Made by a program: the position numbers and the translations under genes
From: Gammaproteobacteria bacterium
Lineage (GTDB): Bacteria; Pseudomonadota; Gammaproteobacteria; Chromatiales; Chromatiaceae
Length of the DNA stretch: 64,000 nucleotides
Assembly: GCA_009928645.1 (NCBI GenBank)
Contig: SACH01000005.1
Location: 1 to 64,000, forward strand
Reading direction: 5' to 3'
Notes under the pieces: model-generated
What the model saw: only the letters and a program-made list of their open reading frames with translations
What the model was told of the DNA's origin: nothing
The model's database searches: none
Shown here: positions 1 through 8,476 of the stretch, in pieces
Position numbering within the stretch: position 1 is the first letter of the stretch
How the letters are laid out: the number at the start of each line of letters is the position of its first letter

Positions 1-116
1 GTGTAATCAAATCGATCACGACTCAAGGCCGCAAAAAAGCGCTCGGTCTCGATGGTCCCCAAAGCCTGGATGAGCGCCTGCATACCGGCTTGCCGAATTT
101 CTGCGTCAGTTTTCAT
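1..116 (-). CDS. Small conserved hypothetical protein, truncated by window edge (MKTDAEIRQAGMQALIQALGTIETERFFAALSRDRFDYT...)
   Basis: Open reading frame on minus strand from ATG at 116 to window edge; resembles small antitoxin-like proteins by eye. Confidence 0.4.
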   Translation of the reverse strand, partial: MKTDAEIRQAGMQALIQALGTIETERFFAALSRDRFDY

Positions 117-174
117 ACCAGGTATCCAGGTAAAGTATCATTGGGGCCTGTTTCTGAAATGTATTCCGTCGGCG

Positions 175-312
175 TCATAGCCGCCCGTCTACTTGATCCG
201 CGGGTAGGAGGGCCTTGACGTCGTAGAGGACGCTCTTGGCCTTGCCTAGGGCGCGGATTGCGGCGGCGCCCATCGCGACGAAGTCCTGGTGGGCGACGGC
301 GAGGATGAGGGC
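175..312 (-). pseudogene. C-terminal remnant of a nucleotide-sugar (UDP-GlcNAc/GalNAc, TviB/WbpA-type) dehydrogenase
   Basis: Translation ALILAVAHQDFVAMGAAAIRALGKAKSVLYDVKALLPADQVDGRL matches the conserved C-terminal pattern (LAVAH..F...G...I......VLYDVK..LP...VDGRL); the rest of the gene is absent. Confidence 0.55.
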
Positions 313-318
313 GGCAAG

Positions 319-360
319 CACGCTACCGCCCTGCCGTGTCACGCTACCGCCCTGCCGTGT
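319..360. repeat. 21-bp perfect tandem duplication (cacgctaccgccctgccgtgt x2)
   Basis: Read directly. Confidence 0.95.
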
Positions 361-472
361 CATCTCAGGCATCAAACAAGGCCCAGGCCGCCTGATCGTG
401 TGGGGGGTGGCGGGTTCGGCCTTGCGAAGTCGGTAGTATTACGGGCTTTTCGCTGGATTAACAGACACAAAT

Positions 473-499
473 TCCGACAAGATCCGACAAGATCCGACA
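473..499. repeat. 10-bp tandem repeat (tccgacaaga, about 2.7 copies)
   Basis: Read directly. Confidence 0.9.
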
Positions 500-538
500 T
501 TTTCGCCTGTTTTTTCTATCGTTTTTTAGTACCCCACC

Positions 539-1174
539 GTGGACCGCGACGCCCATCCACCCCCGGACCCGGCTGATCCCCTGGACACCGCCAACACGGA
601 CTGCGACTACGAGTACCGCTCCACCTACTGGCCCTTCGCCCAGGCCAGTGAGGCCGGCTGGCCACCGCTGCCCGGCTGGAAAGGCGCCATCGACGCCGAC
701 CGCTACTTCGTCGACACCTGGCACGCGCAACGCTCCCTGACCTACAAGCTCCCGCCGCTGGCCATCGACAATAAGCGCGCCTTCATCCTGCTCCACCTCC
801 AGGGCGCGATCCGCGCCCATGCCGAGGAGTCGGGGGTCAGGCTCTGGTTCACCCCGCTGGCCATCATCAACTTCTTTGGCTCCCAGTCCGCCGCCGACGG
901 CTACCGCTATTCCATCGCGGAGGACTGGACGCACTTGTACGATGCCAATCTAGCCCTGCCCCCCGCCAACCTCGACTGGTACCACGCGGTACCCATCGAT
1001 CGGGTCTTCAAACTCAACGCCGGTTCTGCGTGGGGCTGGACCAGCTACAACCGCTGGCTCAACCTCAAGCTCAGCACCCATGCCCCCTGCGGCGTCTACC
1101 GGGCGCAAAACGCCTGGGCGGAGTGTCGCGTCGACCTTCAGGTCCGGGTCTTTCACCCCAGCTTCATCGCCTGA
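539..1174 (+). CDS. Hypothetical protein; paralogue of the fragment at 7673-7918
   Basis: ORF of 211 aa; C-terminus RWLNLKLSTHAPCGVYRAQNAWAECRVDLQVRVFHPSFIA is shared with 7673-7918. Confidence 0.55.
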   Translation: MDRDAHPPPDPADPLDTANTDCDYEYRSTYWPFAQASEAGWPPLPGWKGAIDADRYFVDTWHAQRSLTYKLPPLAIDNKRAFILLHLQGAIRAHAEESGVRLWFTPLAIINFFGSQSAADGYRYSIAEDWTHLYDANLALPPANLDWYHAVPIDRVFKLNAGSAWGWTSYNRWLNLKLSTHAPCGVYRAQNAWAECRVDLQVRVFHPSFIA

Positions 1175-1302
1175 GAGCCACCGACCATGCCCCGTCAGGT
1201 CAACCGCAGATCGAGGTGATAGACATCCTGGATGGGTCACTGAACACGGCCGCCCCCTCGCTGAAGATCAGCTTGCCCCGCCGGTCATGGCACTAGGCCA
1301 GG

Positions 1303-2751
1303 TCACCGCGCCGGCAAGTTCCCAGGCTGAAGGTCAAGACCTTCTGCAAGGGCAAAGTAGCCACCTGTCTTCGGCGCGCCGCGAAACTCGATCTTGCCGT
1401 CGAGTCTAAGCTGTTTGAGCCATCGCTCGGTCGTGCGCCGCGTAAGCCCCGTCGCTTCGGCAAGCTGCGCAGCATTTTTTCCTGGGTGCGCTTGAAGGTA
1501 AGCGAGGAGACCCGTTACTCCGCCAGTTACTCCGCCAGTTACTCCGCCAGTTACTCCGCCACTTACGCCGCCACCCAACTTCGGTAGCCAGAAGGTCACC
1601 GTCACCGACTCGGCGGCCGAGGTGATCGTGGAGGGTTCCAGCCCCGCCGTACGGAGCAATTCGGCGATCTTGATCGTACCCCGGCCCCAGGCTTCGATAA
1701 ATCCACGGCGGTAGAAAATGGTGGCAATCAGCGGGTTCCATGGCCGCGATTCATGCGGCAGGAGCAGCTGTTCTGGGGTCAGGCCAAAATGCAGTTCACC
1801 GGGGGAAATGATCTCCAAGCGGTCGTCGTAAAGGGCAATCGCGATCGCGCCGCCGCCGCTGGCGTAATCGCGGTGCACGAAGGCATTCGCCAGGGCTTCG
1901 CGTACCGCCTCAACCGGCAATAGGGGGGTGTCCTCGCGCTCCAGTTTGCCGGCGATCACCCGGCTGGCAACCGGTAACCACGAGAGCAAGAAACGTTCCG
2001 TCCGGCGCATCAGATCAAAGGCATTGCCGTGGTACTGGCGGTTATCCAGAAATTCGTTGCGGGTGTGTCCTTTGAAGCGGGCAAGTCGCACGGTGAGTTG
2101 GGGAAAATCCGGCCACAGGTTATCGTTCTTGCAGAAGAGCGCGACGGCGGCGCGCGAAAGTCGGCCGCCCCGGGTGAGCAACCCCAGGCCGCGCAGGATG
2201 TCGAGCGGATCGCGACTGCCAGGATCATCGCTACGGCCACGCCGGATGGACTCTTCCAGGGTAATGACAATCTCACGGCTATCGAGCATGTCCAGGGTCC
2301 AGCCGTGAGCGGGCTGGATTTCCCAGCGGTCGGTCGCATGCAACGATTCCAGCAGCAGGCGTTGGTAAGTTGACCGCGACATGACTTGCGTGGTGTTCAG
2401 AACGCGCTCATAGGGTACACCCCGAAAGGTAACGGGCTGCAAGCTTGGCCGCTCAACGCGCAACACCAGCACTTGAAGGCTATCCTTCACGGCAACGCGG
2501 CGAATTTCCGGGAACAACGGCGGCTCGAAGCCCCGGAATTCCTGCGCCAGCTCTTCCAGGGTGCGGTCGGTAACCTGTTGCCCCACCAACTTGCCTTCGG
2601 GCGTTACGCCGAACAACAACTGACCGCCGCCGGCATTCGCAAACCCGCAGAGTGTGCGACAGGCGCGATCCTTTTCCGCTGTCGACTTCTTGAACTCCAC
2701 GGTCGCGGATTCGCCGGCATCGATCAGGGTCTGGAGATCAAGATCGCTCAT
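1303..2751 (-). CDS. AlbA_2 (Schlafen-type) DNA-binding domain / HATPase_c_4 / C-terminal winged-HTH protein
   Basis: ESATVEFKKS...KDRACRTLCGFANAGGGQLLFGV (AlbA_2), EAVREALANAFVHRDY (ATPase_c_4), GGVT repeat linker, C-terminal wHTH NAAQLAEATGLTRRTTERWLKQL. Confidence 0.85.
   Translation of the reverse strand: MSDLDLQTLIDAGESATVEFKKSTAEKDRACRTLCGFANAGGGQLLFGVTPEGKLVGQQVTDRTLEELAQEFRGFEPPLFPEIRRVAVKDSLQVLVLRVERPSLQPVTFRGVPYERVLNTTQVMSRSTYQRLLLESLHATDRWEIQPAHGWTLDMLDSREIVITLEESIRRGRSDDPGSRDPLDILRGLGLLTRGGRLSRAAVALFCKNDNLWPDFPQLTVRLARFKGHTRNEFLDNRQYHGNAFDLMRRTERFLLSWLPVASRVIAGKLEREDTPLLPVEAVREALANAFVHRDYASGGGAIAIALYDDRLEIISPGELHFGLTPEQLLLPHESRPWNPLIATIFYRRGFIEAWGRGTIKIAELLRTAGLEPSTITSAAESVTVTFWLPKLGGGVSGGVTGGVTGGVTGGVTGLLAYLQAHPGKNAAQLAEATGLTRRTTERWLKQLRLDGKIEFRGAPKTGGYFALAEGLDLQPGNLPAR
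1514..1573. repeat. 12-bp in-frame tandem repeat (gttactccgcca, 4 perfect copies plus 1 degenerate) encoding (GGVT)n
   Basis: Read directly; lies inside the AlbA_2 gene. Confidence 0.95.
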
Positions 2752-3343
2752 GGAATCTCAACCTCGACCCCGGCGGAGGAGAATATTTTTTTAGCCAGAC
2801 CGGGGTAGTGTTTCCCCTGTCCGATACGGTGGCGACATATTCCAGGCGCCATTGGTCCACACGCTCAGCCGTGACGGTCCACAGGCCAAGGCTGTCGACC
2901 GTGGTCTTCCGCCCGACGATCAACATTAGCAATGCGTTGCTGTTCAATTGGGACTTAGCCAAGAGCAGGCGCATGGCATCACCGTCCAAGCCCGAGATAC
3001 CCGGTTGATCTTCGGCATGCGTGTGCCATTCTCCGAGGTAGAGCAGACCGGACTCAGACTGAGCGCGTATGGCATGCTGGGCGGCGGCGGGATCGGATCG
3101 ATAGCGGTAACGCGATCGTTCGTCAAGGGGATAGGGGCCAGTCGCGACAGTCACACGAATCTGCTCAGCGCTGATGGTACCAAACACTTGGCCACCGGCT
3201 TCCTTTGCCCAAGGTGAGCATTGTCGGTGGCGACGCACATATGTCAGTAGGTCGGCGCTTAACAGCAATTGCTGGGCGACCGATTCAAGCCGGCCGACTA
3301 AGCCAGGCGCACAGCCACCATTTGGCCGAAGCCAGGTCACCAT
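2738..3343 (-). CDS. cap3: CBASS Cap3: JAB/JAMM isopeptidase
   Basis: JAMM motif HTHAEDQPGISGLD with upstream E (GEWHTHAEDQPGISGLD); adjacent to Cap2. Confidence 0.85.
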   Translation of the reverse strand: MVTWLRPNGGCAPGLVGRLESVAQQLLLSADLLTYVRRHRQCSPWAKEAGGQVFGTISAEQIRVTVATGPYPLDERSRYRYRSDPAAAQHAIRAQSESGLLYLGEWHTHAEDQPGISGLDGDAMRLLLAKSQLNSNALLMLIVGRKTTVDSLGLWTVTAERVDQWRLEYVATVSDRGNTTPVWLKKYSPPPGSRLRFHERS

Positions 3344-5028
3344 GGGATCTGCCTCATAGCGTTAATTTCGGTGAAGCCATCCCGGACGACACCACCCCGC
3401 GCTGTTACGGCATTACGGTCTCCAAACCACACACGCCTGCACGAGGCCGGGACCCGTCCGAGCAATGCATCCAGAACGAGCATGGTCGCCAACGCGATGG
3501 TTGGTTGGAGGTCAACCGCGCCATGAGGCTGGAATACGTTACTACAACCGGCTTCCACGATAACCTCGCCGGCGCCGTATGGCCAATCGGTCAATCGGAA
3601 ACTCGGTAGATTGGCTTCAAAGGCCGACATCAGATCATCCTTGCCATAGAGCAGCACAGCATGTCCGACGATGGCGTAGGCCTCGACCCAAGTACTGAGA
3701 TAAGCAGGTGGACGGTCCAGGGTCTGGCGCCAGGCGTTCACGGCGGCCTCGCCTTCGATGTCGATACCCGCGGTCACGATCATGTCCACGGCGACGAGCT
3801 TCCCCAGTTCGGGCGCGGATAAACGCTCGAAGTTCTTAGGGTGGATCGCGCCGATCTTCAGATGAGGTAGTCGGCGCTGTAGCTCAGTCGCCACGCCCTT
3901 GGCCTTATTCCAACCCAGATAATTGAGACCCAGCAGGTGACGACCCGCGTTGGCGGACAAGAAGTTGTCGCCATCAATAAGCGTCAACTCACCGACGCCC
4001 GCCTTGGCCAGTAACTCGGCGATCTCGCACCCTAAGGCGCCGCAGCCCACAATTGCAACCCTGCGGGCTCGCAGGGCGGCTTGTTCAGGTGAATGATCAC
4101 GACCGTGAATCCAAGAAGGATCGACGCGGCTAGCCACGACACGTTCGACGCGCTGTTGTGCCATGGCATGCTTAATGCGGTCCAGGGGAACCCGCGCCCA
4201 ACTGCGAAACCCATTCTTAATCTTGGAGTTCTTGGCGCCAATGGCCAGTGCCGCAGCGAAGACCGTACCCGTGGATGTTTCGACCTCGAAGATGAACAGG
4301 GACTTGCGATCCGGCAGCAAGATCGCGCGTAACGCGTCCTCGGGTATGCCGTGGATAATATCCCCGACGGTCTGGGGAAAATGGCTGGGCGGCCATGGGC
4401 GTGGCAGCCGCAGAAGAAACGAAGGCAGGATGTTATAGTCACGGGTAGGGGTGCCAAAGTTCCTCAGCCAGTCCTTGACCTCCGCCTTAGTGTCGGCAAC
4501 TACAACCTGCCCCACCTTCACGTCCAAGTGGAAGGCCAGCACACGCGACTTACCGCCCGGCGGCACAAGGCAAACCAGCCGTAGGTTCTGGCCTGGCGTG
4601 ATGGCTTGATACGCCCAATACGAGGCAAACTCGCGCTCGAACTCCGCCACACACTTATCGTCTGACCAGTTGAGGAGTTCCAGAGCGTCATCGAGGTGAG
4701 CGCGAACTCGATCGCCCGCAGGGGCGACGATAGACGTGGGCTGCAAACACAAGAGCCCCTTGGGCTCGACATGGGGCCAGCAATAGTTGCTGCCCAGGTC
4801 GGGCGCCAGCACCCGGGGCTGGGAATACGGGAACACCGCGTCGATGACAAGCTGGAAGTGGCCCACGCCCGGTGGACGAACAGCCCTCTCGGCAAGCTCA
4901 ATGCGCCAACCATTGCGGAACAGCGGCAGAGGATCAGAAAGCATCTCCTCGACGGTGAGCCGTCGCCAGTGACCTGGACACCACTGGTCCAGTTCAGCTT
5001 CGACGGCAGTGATGACTTCTGCGGTCAC
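3337..5028 (-). CDS. cap2: CBASS Cap2: E2-E1 (ThiF) ubiquitin-transfer-like fusion protein
   Basis: N-terminal E2-like segment (YCWPHVEPKGLLCLQP), ThiF/Rossmann VAIVGCGALGCEIAELLAKAGVGELTLIDGD, C-terminal EAGCSNVFQPHGAVDLQP. Confidence 0.9.
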   Translation of the reverse strand: MTAEVITAVEAELDQWCPGHWRRLTVEEMLSDPLPLFRNGWRIELAERAVRPPGVGHFQLVIDAVFPYSQPRVLAPDLGSNYCWPHVEPKGLLCLQPTSIVAPAGDRVRAHLDDALELLNWSDDKCVAEFEREFASYWAYQAITPGQNLRLVCLVPPGGKSRVLAFHLDVKVGQVVVADTKAEVKDWLRNFGTPTRDYNILPSFLLRLPRPWPPSHFPQTVGDIIHGIPEDALRAILLPDRKSLFIFEVETSTGTVFAAALAIGAKNSKIKNGFRSWARVPLDRIKHAMAQQRVERVVASRVDPSWIHGRDHSPEQAALRARRVAIVGCGALGCEIAELLAKAGVGELTLIDGDNFLSANAGRHLLGLNYLGWNKAKGVATELQRRLPHLKIGAIHPKNFERLSAPELGKLVAVDMIVTAGIDIEGEAAVNAWRQTLDRPPAYLSTWVEAYAIVGHAVLLYGKDDLMSAFEANLPSFRLTDWPYGAGEVIVEAGCSNVFQPHGAVDLQPTIALATMLVLDALLGRVPASCRRVWFGDRNAVTARGGVVRDGFTEINAMRQIPW

Positions 5029-5031
5029 CGT

Positions 5032-6102
5032 TCAGCCAAAGCGCCCACCGCCGTCCACGCGGCGCGCGGTCTCAACCGATGTGACGCTCATTGCGATACC
5101 TGAATCAGAAGCCTTGTTAGCGGTACCGGGATCCGGCTGGTTGGAGAAGAAGCAGGTATCGAATACGCTATCCCAGGCCTTGCAAGCCATCACGCGGGTG
5201 CAATCTTCGCGGTCGAGTACCTCGAGGGTGTCCAGTGCCTCCTTCAAGCAGTCTCGGAAGTACGTGACCTCGGCATCGCCTTGCTCCGCCAGGTTCTTCG
5301 CGACAATGGGATGGGCAACTTGAGTTGAGCAGCTCAGGGCCAGGTGGATTTGCTGCCATGTCTGGCGAAGCGCCTTGTCTTCACGATCCGCGTTAGCCAC
5401 GAAATGGTCGACGATGAGCTTGGTGATTGTGATGCCGCTGGTAGTGTAAGCCTTCCATTCCGCACGCCGGGCAAACTTCTTAGTGAGCTTGGTGATGCGC
5501 CGCATCTGGCTGCCGTCGGCCTGGCCGGATTTGAGCTCGTCAGCCTGGCCGGAGTTGAGTTTGCTCACCTGGTCGTTGAACCACTTCGTGACGGCCCGTG
5601 CATCCGAGATAACCCACGAGTCACCGCTGGCCAACTCGTATCTATCGACGATGTCGCCCGACAAGTCCCTCTCCGTCACTATGCGGTAGACTGGCACATC
5701 AATGTGATAGCCCACAGCGTAAGGCTGGCGCACACAGTTATTCTTGACCTCGGCTTCACTTTTGAATCGGCCGTCCCACTTCAAGGCATCGCAGACACGC
5801 TGCCGGGCCGCCAGAGGGGTTAACTCTAAACCATCGTCGTCCTTTAGGTCCTCGAACCGAAAATAGGCACCGTCATCGATGTCATAGTCCTTGTCAGGGT
5901 CCTGCACCATAGTTCGCATCTGGTACGAGCCCTGAGAGCGCACCTCGCGCGGTTGCGGCTTGCCTGCGGTGTCGAGGCCTTTGCGCAGACGATCCCTGCC
6001 GCTATCCCTTGCAGCGCGCATTTCCTTTTGCTGTTCCAGTGCTAGAGTGACCTTGTCACGGTGATATCCGCTCATATCGGCATGGCAATTGATGTCAGTC
6101 AT
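5032..6102 (-). CDS. CBASS CD-NTase (DncV-like cyclic oligonucleotide synthase)
   Basis: GSYQMRTMVQDPDKDYDIDDGAYF nucleotidyltransferase active-site signature; start MTDINCHADMSGYHRDK overlaps the patatin stop codon. Confidence 0.88.
   Translation of the reverse strand: MTDINCHADMSGYHRDKVTLALEQQKEMRAARDSGRDRLRKGLDTAGKPQPREVRSQGSYQMRTMVQDPDKDYDIDDGAYFRFEDLKDDDGLELTPLAARQRVCDALKWDGRFKSEAEVKNNCVRQPYAVGYHIDVPVYRIVTERDLSGDIVDRYELASGDSWVISDARAVTKWFNDQVSKLNSGQADELKSGQADGSQMRRITKLTKKFARRAEWKAYTTSGITITKLIVDHFVANADREDKALRQTWQQIHLALSCSTQVAHPIVAKNLAEQGDAEVTYFRDCLKEALDTLEVLDREDCTRVMACKAWDSVFDTCFFSNQPDPGTANKASDSGIAMSVTSVETARRVDGGGRFG
5516..5563. repeat. 24-bp imperfect tandem duplication inside the CD-NTase gene (SKLNSGQADELKSGQADGSQ)
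   Basis: Two adjacent 24-bp units, tcggcctggccggatttgagctcg / tcagcctggccggagttgagtttg. Confidence 0.85.
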
Positions 6103-7231
6103 GCTTTTCTTCCTTGTTTGTAGGTGTGTGAGGTTGGGATTCAGATAGGGCGGCACGAAAGGCCTTCATGTGAGGGTTTTGGGCTTGGCTTACCCATGCG
6201 TAGTCAACATCGGAGATCGCTTGCCGTGCGAGCGCGTTCAGCAACACAGGCCGAGAGTCGTCCATATTAGACAGATACTCCTGCAGTGCCTTTGAGGGGC
6301 ACTGAGCCGGCAAACGGAAAGCAAAGCTACCGTCATGGCGCAATTCCGCAACTTTATTGGTTAGGTAGCTGTACCCAACGGCCTGCGCGTTCATACCGGC
6401 CTCAATGGCCCTCAAACCGAACTTCCAGCCTGGGGCTCCCCTATAGCGAGCGCGATCGGAGACTTCCTCGCCCCCCTGCATAGGCAACGTGCCCAGCATG
6501 AACAGTTCGATCCGGCGCTGTTCGTTCCGGTCATCGAGAATTTCGAGTGCTTCCATCATCCCGACCAAGCCTGGGTTGTTAGCCCACAAGCCGCCGTCTA
6601 CGTAGGTTGCGGTGGTCGCACCGTCGCCGCCAGACTCATCCAGCTTCGCCATCGAACGAAGGATAGGTGCTGCAGTAGTGGCCATGCAGACATCCACAAG
6701 CGTACGCGGGTCGTCGCGGCCATTGAGCCTGCCGAGATGCTTGGTCTTAAAGACGACAGCGGAGTGCCGATTGATGTCGATCGTCGGGATCGCCAGCGCG
6801 ATGCCACGATCCTCGTAAACCTCGGCGATGGTGGTCTTCCCCAACTTGGACTCCAGCGCTTTCCGCAGCGCGATTTCCCCGCGCCGTAGGCCGATACCGA
6901 GATTCCGGACTACGCAGTTGCCTATGATCGGCAGGGCACGCGCCCACTGGTGCGGGAAGATCTCGCGGCCGTACTCCAAGTACAAATCTTGCACGTCTTG
7001 AAGGGGGATGCCCTTGGCGAGCGCGCAAGCCACGATGCCGCCCGTGCTGGTGCCGACGATCAAATCGAAAGCGCTGCCGATATCGAGAGCTTTTTCACCC
7101 AAGCACTCGGCTTTAGCTACTCGGGCGGCATAGGTTGCTAGATACGCCGCCTGGTAAACCCCGCGCATTCCGCCACCGTCTAGGCACAAGACCCTGAAAG
7201 GTTTATTTTTTCTGCTAGTTAGCTCATCCAT
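6095..7231 (-). CDS. capV: CBASS effector CapV: patatin-like phospholipase
   Basis: DGGGMRGVYQAAYL oxyanion motif, GTSTGG nucleophile elbow, VDGGLWANNP catalytic D motif. Confidence 0.9.
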   Translation of the reverse strand: MDELTSRKNKPFRVLCLDGGGMRGVYQAAYLATYAARVAKAECLGEKALDIGSAFDLIVGTSTGGIVACALAKGIPLQDVQDLYLEYGREIFPHQWARALPIIGNCVVRNLGIGLRRGEIALRKALESKLGKTTIAEVYEDRGIALAIPTIDINRHSAVVFKTKHLGRLNGRDDPRTLVDVCMATTAAPILRSMAKLDESGGDGATTATYVDGGLWANNPGLVGMMEALEILDDRNEQRRIELFMLGTLPMQGGEEVSDRARYRGAPGWKFGLRAIEAGMNAQAVGYSYLTNKVAELRHDGSFAFRLPAQCPSKALQEYLSNMDDSRPVLLNALARQAISDVDYAWVSQAQNPHMKAFRAALSESQPHTPTNKEEKHD

Positions 7232-7672
7232 TATTATCAATCGTTGAGGAGGGGGACATTGCCAATGATTTAAAATGCGTCAAACCTGGGGTTTCCCCTA
7301 AGCGCAGCGGTCCGACTCTATTAAGCCCAGGCAGAAATAATGTGCCACGAGCATGCACTGCGGAAACTGACCGGCAATTCCAGCGGCAAGTCCCCCGCCA
7401 CCTTCACCCTGACGCGCAATAACATAGGGGTAGTGAAACTGGAAACGGCCGGCCACGAGCAGATGAGAGTCACGATCACGCCCCAGATCTCCGGTGCCGC
7501 TGGCATGTGATCTAAATCCAGAAACATTTTTGCTAACCACGCTACGGTCCCTGCCAATGCTCCGTACCCATAGCTTAACGCCTCACCCGGCCTGGTCCAA
7601 CCCCTCCAGTGCTACCCTGCGGTCGCCGCGGGCACCAACCGCCGTGGTGTGCTCCCTCCAATCGGTTGCTAG

Positions 7673-7918
7673 GTGAGCCCCGGCACCAGGCCCTGGTCCT
7701 GCCCGCCACGATCAACGGCTGGAGCCATAGCCACCAGCTGGATCTCGACTTCCGCATCAACCCCCCGGCGCTACTACCCCTGGCACGGCAGCGCCCGCTG
7801 GCTCAATCTCAAGCTCAGCACCCGCACCCCCTGCGACAAATACCGCGCCGCCAACGCCTGGGCCAACTGCCAGATCAACCTGAATGTCCGGGTCTTCTAC
7901 CCCAATTTCCTCGCCTGA
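7673..7918 (+). pseudogene. Frameshifted copy of the 539-1174 gene family (C-terminal part)
   Basis: RWLNLKLSTRTPCDKYRAANAWANCQINLNVRVFYPNFLA; the upstream in-family sequence (ATINGWSHSHQLDLDFRINP) continues in another frame across a C6 run near 7760. Confidence 0.6.
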
Positions 7919-7930
7919 GCACCACCGCCC

Positions 7931-8266
7931 ATGAGCAACCAGATCAACCTCGACACCCGCGGCGTCCTCACCGTCCAGGACCAGGCCGGCCAGCCGGTCA
8001 AGATCATCATCAAGCTGGCGGGCAAGGGCTACGGCAACGGCCGCATCGTCGGCGACCGCCAGTACCAGGTGTGCCGCTACGTCCCCACCATCAACGACCG
8101 CCGAAGCCCGGCCCAGCTCGCCCACCGCGAGCGCTTCAAGGCCGCCATCGCCGCCTGGCGCGCCCTGCCCGAGGTCGAGCGCCAGCGACTGCATGAAGAA
8201 GCCAAGGCCGAGGGCCGCTCCGGCTGGAACCGCTTCATCGCCGAGTATCTGCGGCCGACCCCGTGA
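7931..8266 (+). CDS. Hypothetical protein, phage-like small protein family (IIGDRQYQVCRYVPT...GWNRFIAEYLRP)
   Basis: 111-aa ORF directly after the paralogous fragment; short conserved-looking W..LP..E...........G.N.FI.EYL pattern. Confidence 0.5.
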   Translation: MSNQINLDTRGVLTVQDQAGQPVKIIIKLAGKGYGNGRIVGDRQYQVCRYVPTINDRRSPAQLAHRERFKAAIAAWRALPEVERQRLHEEAKAEGRSGWNRFIAEYLRPTP

Positions 8267-8476
8267 AGCCGCGCGGCACCCGCCGCGCCACCACCCGCCC
8301 ATCATCGAGGATATCCACCACCGGCCAGGGCTCGACCTGGTCCAGCTCCTCTAGCCCAGCGTCCCACACCTCTTCCAGGTACCCATGCTGGGCCATCACA
8401 TCGGCCCCCAGCATGTTGAACAGCGTGGCCACCGTACCCTCACGCCCCAGGAGGGCTTGATCGGCCGCGCCTGCGT

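Noticed and set aside
1514-1573. Possible CRISPR-like array
   Set aside because: Contiguous 12-bp units with no spacers, in frame within a coding sequence
7298-7557. Overlapping small minus-strand ORFs upstream of capV as a possible toxin or regulator
   Set aside because: No recognisable motif, two frames equally open, no supporting neighbourhood; left unannotated
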